From positions 33,505 to 97,504 of the forward strand of contig JAIXWF010000014.1 of assembly GCA_027482185.1 (NCBI GenBank): a DNA stretch of 64,000 nt, read 5' to 3'. The DNA comes from Opitutaceae bacterium. Lineage in GTDB: Bacteria > Verrucomicrobiota > Verrucomicrobiia > Opitutales > Opitutaceae. Position 1 is the stretch's first letter. Each line of letters starts with the position of its first letter. The notes under the pieces were generated by a model, which saw only the letters and a list, made by a program, of their open reading frames with translations, had not been told where the DNA came from and ran no database searches. A program made the translations under genes and the position numbers. Below, in pieces: positions 16,674-23,790 of this stretch.

Positions 16674-18212
16674 ATGGAAAACCTGCGCGGGGCGACAGCC
16701 CCAACTTCGCGGATCAAGGTTTCAGCAAAGGTGAAGACCTTCGTACTCGATACGAACGTCCTGCTCCACGATCCCCAATCGATCTTCAAATTCGAGGAGA
16801 ACAACCTCGCGATTCCCGTGGAGGTCCTCGAGGAGCTGGACTCGATCAAGGGCGAGCAATCCACCGAGCGCGGCCGCAGCGCGCGGCGCGTGCACCGGAT
16901 TTTGCAGGAGCTGTTGCCGGATTCGCGGGCGATGCACGAAGGCGTCGAGCTCGAGAACGGCGGCACGCTGTCGATCATCATCAACCCGTACCTGCTCGAC
17001 ACGACGCGCAAGTCGCCCGCCATGGACCGGCTGCGGGCGATCCTCCCGGACCTGAGCAAGAAGGACAACCGCATCATCGCCGCGGCACTCGTCGTGCAGG
17101 AGCGTTTCCCGCCGCCGACGATCCTCGTCACGAAGGACGTCAACGTGCAGCTGAAGGCGCGCGCGGTCGGCCTCGAATCCGAGGACTATCTCAACGACAA
17201 GGTGCCGGCCCTCGACGAGGAAGCCAGCTACCGCGAGATCCCGCTCAACATCTACGAACTGCAGCGCTTCGCCTCCGAGGGTGCGTTTGCGCTCGGCGAC
17301 CGCGAGGCCCGCGAGCTCTATCTCAACGAGTACGTGCTGCTGCGTTCCGACGAAGGCAAGACGATGCCCGCGCGCTACTACGGCGACGGCCTCGTGCGGC
17401 GGCTCAAGTTGCCGGACTTCGTCAAGGCCCCGGGCGGCATCCCGATCCGTGCGCGCAACCTCGAGCAGCAGTTCTTCATGGATGCGTTGCTCGACGACAG
17501 CATCCACCTGCTCACCTGCTACGGCAAAGCGGGCACGGGCAAGACGCTGCTCTCGACCGCGTGCGCGCTGCACCAGACGCACGACGACCATTCGCGCTAC
17601 GACGGCGTCTCGATTTCCCGTCCGGTCATCGCGCTGGGCAAGGATATCGGTTTCCTGCCCGGCTCGCTCGAAGAGAAGATGAAACCGTGGCTGCAGCCGT
17701 ACCACGACGCGCTCGAGGTCTTGATCCCTTCGAAGCCGCCGAAGGATCCGCAATTCGCCGCGAAGAAAGTTTCCAAGAAGAAGCAGAAGCACCGCGAGGA
17801 GCAGATGCTGGCGGCGATGACCTCGCCGCAGCCGGCCCACGCCAGCCAGGGCGGCCACGGCAACGGCCCGGTCGTGAAGCCGTACGAACGCCTGCTCAAG
17901 AGCGGCCAGGTCGAGATCGAGGCGCTGGCCTTCATCCGCGGCCGCTCGATCGCGCGCCGGTTTTTCATCCTCGACGAGGCGCAGCAGCTGACGCCGCACG
18001 AAGTGAAGACGGTGATCACGCGCATCAGCGAAGGCTCGAAGATCGTGCTGATCGGCGATCCCGCGCAGATCGACAATCCCTACGTCGATTCCCGCAGCAA
18101 CGGCCTCGTCTTCTGCCACAACCGCATGAAGGGCCAGACCATCGCGGCGCACGTGAAGCTGATGAAGGGCGAGCGCTCGAAGCTCGCGGAGCTGGCGGCG
18201 GATCTGCTTTGA
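16674..18212 (+). CDS. PIN-domain/PhoH-like ATPase
   Basis: 512 residues. An N-terminal PIN nuclease domain (FVLDTNVLLHDP, about 22-150, with acidic residues Asp26 and Glu53/54) is joined to a PhoH ATPase domain. Walker A is GKAGTGKT (about 284) and Walker B is FFILDEAQQ, with SRSNG and IGDPAQID further on. This architecture is the YlaK/PhoH2 type, an RNA helicase-ribonuclease known from several bacteria, sometimes with an antitoxin partner. No antitoxin-sized gene is seen upstream. The gene ends in a strong hairpin. Confidence 0.92.
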   Translation: MENLRGATAPTSRIKVSAKVKTFVLDTNVLLHDPQSIFKFEENNLAIPVEVLEELDSIKGEQSTERGRSARRVHRILQELLPDSRAMHEGVELENGGTLSIIINPYLLDTTRKSPAMDRLRAILPDLSKKDNRIIAAALVVQERFPPPTILVTKDVNVQLKARAVGLESEDYLNDKVPALDEEASYREIPLNIYELQRFASEGAFALGDREARELYLNEYVLLRSDEGKTMPARYYGDGLVRRLKLPDFVKAPGGIPIRARNLEQQFFMDALLDDSIHLLTCYGKAGTGKTLLSTACALHQTHDDHSRYDGVSISRPVIALGKDIGFLPGSLEEKMKPWLQPYHDALEVLIPSKPPKDPQFAAKKVSKKKQKHREEQMLAAMTSPQPAHASQGGHGNGPVVKPYERLLKSGQVEIEALAFIRGRSIARRFFILDEAQQLTPHEVKTVITRISEGSKIVLIGDPAQIDNPYVDSRSNGLVFCHNRMKGQTIAAHVKLMKGERSKLAELAADLL

Positions 18213-18213
18213 A

Positions 18214-18234
18214 GCCCGCCGCGGGGCGGCGGGC
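18214..18234 (+). terminator. Perfect 9-bp GC hairpin after phoH
   Basis: GCCCGCCGC-GGG-GCGGCGGGC starts two bases after the stop codon and is followed by GGCTTT. It looks like a rho-independent terminator with a weak T tract. Confidence 0.65.
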
Positions 18235-18235
18235 G

Positions 18236-18330
18236 GCTTTCAGCGTTCAGCTGTCAGCGATCAGCGATTGCGAATCAGCTGAAGGCCTAAAGGTGAAAGC
18301 CTAAAGCTGACAGCTGATGGCTGATAGCTA
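18236..18330. repeat. CAGCTGTCAGC word repeat, inverted pair
   Basis: Runs of TCAGC/GTCAGC/ATCAGC words on the left and GCTGA/GCTGAT words on the right. The arms contain a perfect 11-bp inverted match, 18248-18258 with 18306-18316. It fills the space between the convergent phoH and DUF6580-like genes. Confidence 0.75.
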
Positions 18331-18347
18331 AGAGCCTGCCGCGCGCC

Positions 18348-18950
18348 TCAGCGCGAGGCGGACGTGACGGCGAGGGTGCGCGGGCGCAGCAGGCTGGCGG
18401 CGCCGGCGCGCAGGGCCGCGAATTCCATCGTCGCGGCGAACACGGCGGTGAAGAGCAGGTCGCTGGCGAGGCTGTTGCGGAAGAAGAACAGCGTCGGCGG
18501 GAATTCGGGGCGGCCGACCGTCAGGGCCTGCCACCAGCCGGCGGCGGTCTTGGCGTAAAGCGGATCGCGCAGCCAGGCGTCGGTGTTGGTCGCGAAATAG
18601 AAGAGCAGCGCCGCGGCGAGCGAACCGGAGGCGAGGTTGAGCCAGGATTTCCGGCCGGCGACGAAGCGCCCGAGCGGCACGGCGGCGGCGAAACACACGA
18701 GGCGCACCGCCATGCTCGGCCACGTCCACGATTCGCCGTAGACCGCGGCGTAGTGGTGGTCGAGATACAGATCGGAGGCGAAGAGCGCCCCGAGCGGCAC
18801 GAGCCACGCCTTCGGGTCGCGGAAATACACCGCGCCGCAGAAGGCGAGGGCCATCAGCGGCGCGAAGTTCGCGAGGTCCGGCACGTGCGCGGCGGCGATG
18901 CGCCAGCCGGCGGCGGCGAGGACGAGGACCACGGCAAGGACGAAAGGCAT
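18348..18950 (-). CDS. DUF6580-like small integral membrane protein
   Basis: 200 residues with five or more hydrophobic segments. The sequence (NFAPLMALAFCGAVYF; PLGALFASDLYL) looks like the DUF6580 membrane family, sometimes found with transport or vitamin-uptake genes. The function is unknown. It is alone on its strand between the phoH-like gene and the FAD oxidoreductase. Confidence 0.72.
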   Translation of the reverse strand: MPFVLAVVLVLAAAGWRIAAAHVPDLANFAPLMALAFCGAVYFRDPKAWLVPLGALFASDLYLDHHYAAVYGESWTWPSMAVRLVCFAAAVPLGRFVAGRKSWLNLASGSLAAALLFYFATNTDAWLRDPLYAKTAAGWWQALTVGRPEFPPTLFFFRNSLASDLLFTAVFAATMEFAALRAGAASLLRPRTLAVTSASR

Positions 18951-19082
18951 GGCGGCAGCGTGCGGATGGGGCGGCGGCTGACAAGCCCGCCGCGCGGACG
19001 CGGGCGCGCGGATGTGTCATCGCGTCGGTACCGGGGATTTGGGGTTGGCAGCGGCCGAACCGCTTTGCCACGTTGGGCGACC

Positions 19083-21176
19083 ATGCGTTTACCCCGACTC
19101 ATCCCGGCCGTGCTCCTGCTTTTGTCCGCGTCCGCCCTGCGGGCGGCCGAACCCGTCTACGATCTCGTCGTCTACGGCGGTACGTCAGGCGGCGTGACGG
19201 CGGCGATCCAGGCCGCCCGGATGGGCCGGACCGCGGTGCTGATCGAGCCGACGCAGTTTGTCGGCGGTCTGACGACCGGCGGGCTCGGCGCGACCGACAT
19301 CGGCAACAAGCGCGCGATCGGCGGCATTTCCCGCGAGTTCTACGGCCGGATCTGGCAGCATTACCAGCAGCCGGGCGTGTGGACGCGGCAGACGAAGGCC
19401 GAGTACACGAATCGCCGCGGCGGCGCCGCCGATCCGGGCGAGACGACGATGTGGACCTTCGAGCCGCACGTCGCGACGAAGGTGCTCGAGGCCATGCTCG
19501 CGGAGGTGAAGGACAAGGTCACGGTCGTGCGCGGCGAGCGCCTCGACCTGCGGCCCGGCCGCGGGGTGTTCAAGGAAGGTGCGCGGATCGTGCGCATCGC
19601 GATGGAGAGCGGCCGGGTGTTCGCGGGCCGGATGTTCATCGATTCGACGTACGAGGGCGACCTGCTGGCCAAGGCCGGCGTCAGCTACCACGTCGGTCGC
19701 GAGGCCAACGCAACCTACGGCGAGTCGATCAACGGCGTGCAGGCGGGCCACGCGGTGAGCCACCAGTTCGTCAAGAACGTCGACCCCTACGTGAAGCCCG
19801 GCGACCCGCGGAGCGGCCTGTTGCCCGGGATCAATCCGGCCGGCCCGGGCGTGGAATTCTCCGGCGACCGCAAGGTGCAGGCCTACAATTTCCGCATGTG
19901 CACGACGGACGTGCCGGAGAATCGGCGCGCGTGGGAGAAGCCGGCGAATTACGACCCGCAGTGGTTCGAGTTGCTGCTGCGCAATTTCGAGGCGGGCGAC
20001 CACCGCGTGCCGTGGAATCCGGTCTGGATGCCCAACCGCAAGACCGACACGAACAACAACTACGCGGTCAGCACGGACTTCATCGGTCAGAATTGGGACT
20101 ACGCCGAGGCCGACTACGCCGCCCGCGCGAAGATCTGGCGCGCGCACGAGGATTGGCAGAAGGGTCTGATGTGGACGCTGGCGAACCACCCGCGCGTGCC
20201 GGAAAAGGTCCGCGCCGAGTTCCAGCGCATCGGCCTGGCGAAGGACGAATTCACCGACAACGACAACTGGCCCCGCCAGCTCTACGTCCGCGAGGCCCGC
20301 CGCATGGTGAGCGACTACGTGATGACGGAGAAGAATTGCACGCGCGCCGAGGTCGTCGCCGACAGCGTCGGCATGGGCGCCTACAACATGGATTCGCACC
20401 ACGTGCAGCGCTACGTGACGAAGGACGGCTTCGTGCGCAACGAAGGCGACGTGCAGGTGCGCGTGCGTCCGTACCCGATCAGTTTCCGCAGCCTGCGGCC
20501 GAAGGCGTCGGAGTGCACGAATCTCCTGACGCCGACCTGCCTCAGTTCCTCGCACATCGCGTTCGGCAGCATCCGCATGGAACCCGTCTTCATGGTGCTG
20601 GGCCAGAGCGCGGCGACGGCGGCGGTGCACGCGATCGAGCAGGGCGTCGACATCCAGAAAATCGACCCGAAGAAACTCGAGGCGCGCCTGCTGCAGGACA
20701 AACAGGTGCTGGATTTCGAGAGCGCCGCGCTGGCGCCCCGCGTCGTGCTGCCGAAGGCCAAGCTCGCGGGCATCGTGGTCGACGAACTCGATGCCGTGAA
20801 AAACGGCTTCGGCCGCAACAGCTCCGCCCACTCGACCTACGTCGACGCCGGCTACCACCACGACAACAACGAGGGCAAAGGCATGCAGACGGCGCGCTTC
20901 GTGCCGGAGCTGCCGAAGGCGGGCCGGTACCAAGTGTTCGTCGCGTATCCGCACAACGCGAACCGGGCGGACAAGGTGCCGGTGACCATCCGGCACGCCG
21001 ACGGCGAGACGAAGGTCTTCCTCAACCAGAAGAAGAAGCCGGCCGTGCAGGAGTTGCTGGAGCCGGTGGGGACGTTCCGGTTCGAGGCCGGCAAGGGCGG
21101 CTACGTCGAGATTTCGAACGCGGATACCGTGGGCTTCGTGGTGATCGACGCCGTGCAGTGGGTCGAGGCGAAGTGA
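19083..21176 (+). CDS. Secreted FAD-dependent oxidoreductase (xanthan-lyase-like)
   Basis: 697 residues with a signal peptide (LIPAVLLLLSASALRAAEP). The mature protein begins with an FAD-binding Rossmann motif, VVYGGTSGGVTAAIQAARMG, and FIDSTYEGDLLAKAGVSY follows, as in the FAD_oxidored family (PF12831). The last 140 residues (SAHSTYVDAGYHHDNNEGKG to the end) resemble the golvesin/xanthan-lyase C-terminal domain. Members are annotated as xanthan lyases or FAD oxidoreductases in PVC genomes, with real substrates mostly unknown. It is followed after 58 bases by a Gfo/Idh/MocA gene in the same direction, so the two may oxidise the same sugar-derived compound. Confidence 0.85.
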   Translation: MRLPRLIPAVLLLLSASALRAAEPVYDLVVYGGTSGGVTAAIQAARMGRTAVLIEPTQFVGGLTTGGLGATDIGNKRAIGGISREFYGRIWQHYQQPGVWTRQTKAEYTNRRGGAADPGETTMWTFEPHVATKVLEAMLAEVKDKVTVVRGERLDLRPGRGVFKEGARIVRIAMESGRVFAGRMFIDSTYEGDLLAKAGVSYHVGREANATYGESINGVQAGHAVSHQFVKNVDPYVKPGDPRSGLLPGINPAGPGVEFSGDRKVQAYNFRMCTTDVPENRRAWEKPANYDPQWFELLLRNFEAGDHRVPWNPVWMPNRKTDTNNNYAVSTDFIGQNWDYAEADYAARAKIWRAHEDWQKGLMWTLANHPRVPEKVRAEFQRIGLAKDEFTDNDNWPRQLYVREARRMVSDYVMTEKNCTRAEVVADSVGMGAYNMDSHHVQRYVTKDGFVRNEGDVQVRVRPYPISFRSLRPKASECTNLLTPTCLSSSHIAFGSIRMEPVFMVLGQSAATAAVHAIEQGVDIQKIDPKKLEARLLQDKQVLDFESAALAPRVVLPKAKLAGIVVDELDAVKNGFGRNSSAHSTYVDAGYHHDNNEGKGMQTARFVPELPKAGRYQVFVAYPHNANRADKVPVTIRHADGETKVFLNQKKKPAVQELLEPVGTFRFEAGKGGYVEISNADTVGFVVIDAVQWVEAK

Positions 21177-21234
21177 CGCCGGGGCGCCCGCTTTTGGCTT
21201 CCCGTCGGCGGTGCGGCGGGAACAGGCTGGCGCC

Positions 21235-22533
21235 ATGAACCCCCTCGATCGTCGTCGCTTTCTCGGTACGGCCGCCGTCGGTGCGGCCGCGTTTTCCCAG
21301 CTTTCGGCGCGCGCGGCCGAAACCGCCGCGGCGCCGGGCCGGACGGTGAAGCTCGGCCTGATCGGCTGCGGCTGGTACGGCATGGTCATCGTGAAAGCGG
21401 CCTTCAAGGCCGGCGGCGCCGAAGTGGTGGCCCTGTGCGACGTCGACAGCGACAACCTCGCGAAGAGCGCGGCGGAGGTGGAGAAGCTGCAGGGCAAGAA
21501 GCCCGCGACCTACAAGCTTTACGAGGAGATGCTCACGGCGCCGGGACTCGAGGCGGTGATCATCGGGACGCCGCCGCATTGGCATGCGCTGCAGCTGATC
21601 GCGGCCGTGAACCGCGGCCTGGATGTCTACTGCGAGAAGCCTTTGGCCTACGACATCCGCGAAGGGCGCGCGATGGTCGATGCCGTGGCGCGCAGCGGCC
21701 GGATCGTGCAGGTGGGTTTCCAGCGCCGGCAAAGCGCGGCGTTCAAGGCGGTGAAAGCCTTCATCGCGGAGGGCAATCTCGGGCGGGTGGTGCAGGCGGA
21801 GGCGCAGATCAACTTCACGGCCGGGCTGCAGGATCCGACGCCGACGAACCCGCCGGCGGCGCTCGATTGGAACCTCTGGTGCGGGCCGGGTCCGGCGACG
21901 CCGTACAGCCTGCAGGTCGGGCATCGCAACTGGCGCCTCGAGCAGACGAGCGGGCAGGGCCACCTTTACGACTGGGGCATCCATCTGATCGATGCCACGC
22001 GCGTGATCCTCGGGGAAACGGCGCCGAAGACGATCGTCGCGACGGGCGGCATCTACCAATTGAAGGGCCGCATCACGACGCCGGATACGCTGGCGGTGCA
22101 TTTCGAATTCGCGCGGTGCCCGGTGACGTGGCGGCACCGGCTCTGGGGCTCCGAGGAATTCACGCCGGAGACCAACAACGGCATCTTCTTCTACGGCGAG
22201 AAGGGCACGGTCTTTGCCAGCGACCAGCGCTGGATTTTCACGCCGAAAGGCAAGCCGGCCGAGCGCAAGGTTTACGAGGAGAAGAACGATATGCAGACGC
22301 TGCACGTGGCCGAGTTCCTCGACTGCGTGCGCACGCGGAAGCCTGCGAGCTGCACCGTGGCGGACGCGCACCTGTCGACCTCGACCGTGAAGCTGGCGAT
22401 GATCGCCTACGAGTCGGGCGCGCGCGTGACCTGGGATGCGGCCGCCGAGCAGGTGGTCGGGAATCCCGAGGCCGCGAAACGCGTGAAGCGGGAGTACCGC
22501 GCGCCGTGGAAGCATCCGTTTGCGGGGGCGTGA
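21235..22533 (+). CDS. Gfo/Idh/MocA-family oxidoreductase with Tat signal
   Basis: 432 residues. The N-terminus DRRRFLGTAAVGAAAFSQL is a Tat signal, then LGLIGCGWYGMVIVKAA is the NAD(P)-binding fold. YCEKPLAYDIREGR is the EKP motif, with the catalytic Lys, seen in this family. The C-terminal half follows the GFO_IDH_MocA alpha/beta domain. The cofactor-carrying folded protein would be exported to the periplasm. The substrate is probably a sugar or cyclitol. A short hairpin repeat follows the gene. Confidence 0.9.
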   Translation: MNPLDRRRFLGTAAVGAAAFSQLSARAAETAAAPGRTVKLGLIGCGWYGMVIVKAAFKAGGAEVVALCDVDSDNLAKSAAEVEKLQGKKPATYKLYEEMLTAPGLEAVIIGTPPHWHALQLIAAVNRGLDVYCEKPLAYDIREGRAMVDAVARSGRIVQVGFQRRQSAAFKAVKAFIAEGNLGRVVQAEAQINFTAGLQDPTPTNPPAALDWNLWCGPGPATPYSLQVGHRNWRLEQTSGQGHLYDWGIHLIDATRVILGETAPKTIVATGGIYQLKGRITTPDTLAVHFEFARCPVTWRHRLWGSEEFTPETNNGIFFYGEKGTVFASDQRWIFTPKGKPAERKVYEEKNDMQTLHVAEFLDCVRTRKPASCTVADAHLSTSTVKLAMIAYESGARVTWDAAAEQVVGNPEAAKRVKREYRAPWKHPFAGA

Positions 22534-22539
22534 GGGGGA

Positions 22540-22615
22540 TCGGGGGATGGGACCTATGGGACGGATGGGACCGATGGGGCCAATAGGTCGCATCGGTCCC
22601 ATGGGTCCCATCGGG
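22540..22615. repeat. ATGGGACC word repeat forming a long hairpin
   Basis: Words of the form ATGGGACC(G/T) repeat three times, then an inverted copy (22591-22612) follows after a 14-base loop. 22564-22576 pairs with 22591-22603 at 12 of 13 positions and pairing continues outward imperfectly. It may end transcription of the upstream dehydrogenase gene. Confidence 0.75.
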
Positions 22616-22681
22616 CATCGGCGACCTCGCGCGGCCGGTTGAGCTTGTTCGCGGAAGGGAAATCCGTGAGTTAGGCGGCCT

Positions 22682-23641
22682 ATGCGCCGCCGTATCCCAT
22701 CCGCCCGTGTCCGTGTGCCGCGCCGCTTCCTGCCGTGGCTGCTCGCGCTCAATCTGTTCGCGGGGGCCGGACTCGGCGGGTGGTACGTGTTCCAGTCCGA
22801 GCCGCGGCAGCGCGAGGTCGACCGGCTGGTCGCCAACGCGTTCGAGCGCGACAAGCACGTCTCGTTCCTCGAGGTGGTCTGGGATGTCTGGCAGCTCTAC
22901 TACGCGGACGGCGCGGGCACGGGGAAGATCGCGCCGGGGGACAAAACGCTGATTTACGGCGGGGCGCCGCGGGCCGGCGAGGCGGCGGGCACGGTGCGCG
23001 TGCTGACGAACCGCGGCTACGCGGTCGGCTACTCCGAGGCCCGGGCGAACCCATTGTGGGCGGCGTACCGCGTGGCCGATCTGGCGCGGATTCCCGAGGC
23101 GCCGAAACGGCCGGAAAAGTTCGAGGCCGACCGGCGGACGGCGGCGCGCGTGGGGCCGGAAGCGTATTCGGGCAGCGGTTACGACCGCGGGCACCTCGCG
23201 CCGAACTACGCGATCGCGACGCGCTACGGCGCGGCGGCGCAGCGGGAAACCTTTTTGATGTCGAACATCGCGCCGCAGCGGCACGCGCTGAACGCGGGGC
23301 TGTGGCAGGAACTGGAGCGCCGGATCGCGACCAACTGGCCGGCGCGCTACGGCGAAGTCTGGGTGCTGACCGGGCCCGTCTTCGGGCCGCAGCCGGCGAA
23401 GCTCAAGGGCGGCGTCGAGGTGCCCGAGGCGTTTTTCAAGATCGTGATCGACGAGAACGAGGGCCGGCTGCGCACGCTGGCGTTTATTGTCCCGCAGGAA
23501 ACGCCGGCGGACGCCGATCCGGCGCGCTTTCTCACCACGATCGCCGAAATCCAGCGGCGCACCGGCCTCGATTTCCTGGCCGAGCTCGACGATGCGGCCG
23601 AGCAGGCGGTCGAGGCGGCGCGCGCGGAAAAGGTTTGGTAG
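22682..23641 (+). CDS. Membrane-anchored DNA/RNA non-specific endonuclease (NucA type)
   Basis: 319 residues. An Arg-rich N-terminus is followed by one membrane segment (about 17-37) and a periplasmic nuclease domain with the catalytic motif YDRGHLAPN (His171), then FLMSNIAPQ, as in NucA/Serratia nucleases. Such enzymes need Mg2+ and degrade DNA and RNA for nutrient recovery or defence against extracellular DNA. The first 120 residues after the anchor are not clearly assigned. The gene stands alone between two repeat patches. Confidence 0.9.
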   Translation: MRRRIPSARVRVPRRFLPWLLALNLFAGAGLGGWYVFQSEPRQREVDRLVANAFERDKHVSFLEVVWDVWQLYYADGAGTGKIAPGDKTLIYGGAPRAGEAAGTVRVLTNRGYAVGYSEARANPLWAAYRVADLARIPEAPKRPEKFEADRRTAARVGPEAYSGSGYDRGHLAPNYAIATRYGAAAQRETFLMSNIAPQRHALNAGLWQELERRIATNWPARYGEVWVLTGPVFGPQPAKLKGGVEVPEAFFKIVIDENEGRLRTLAFIVPQETPADADPARFLTTIAEIQRRTGLDFLAELDDAAEQAVEAARAEKVW

Positions 23642-23660
23642 GGCCGGCGCGAAGCGACGG

Positions 23661-23695
23661 CAGTTGAAAGCGGAACGTTGAAGGTTGAAAGACCG
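23661..23695. repeat. GTTGAAAG word repeat after the nuclease gene
   Basis: CAGTTGAAAGCGGAACGTTG followed by AAGGTTGAAAGACCGATC. It is the same family as in nirA and after the LysR gene. The remaining bases to 23790 show no gene; GTTGAGCGTTGGAAG occurs on the other strand near 23755 as a degraded inverted partner. Confidence 0.65.
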
Positions 23696-23790
23696 ATCCG
23701 GCGGCCTCCCGGAGATCTTGGCGCGCTCCGGGGGGCCAACGGTCGGGCTTCCAACGCTCAACCAAGCTCACGGAACGGCATAGTCCCGGC

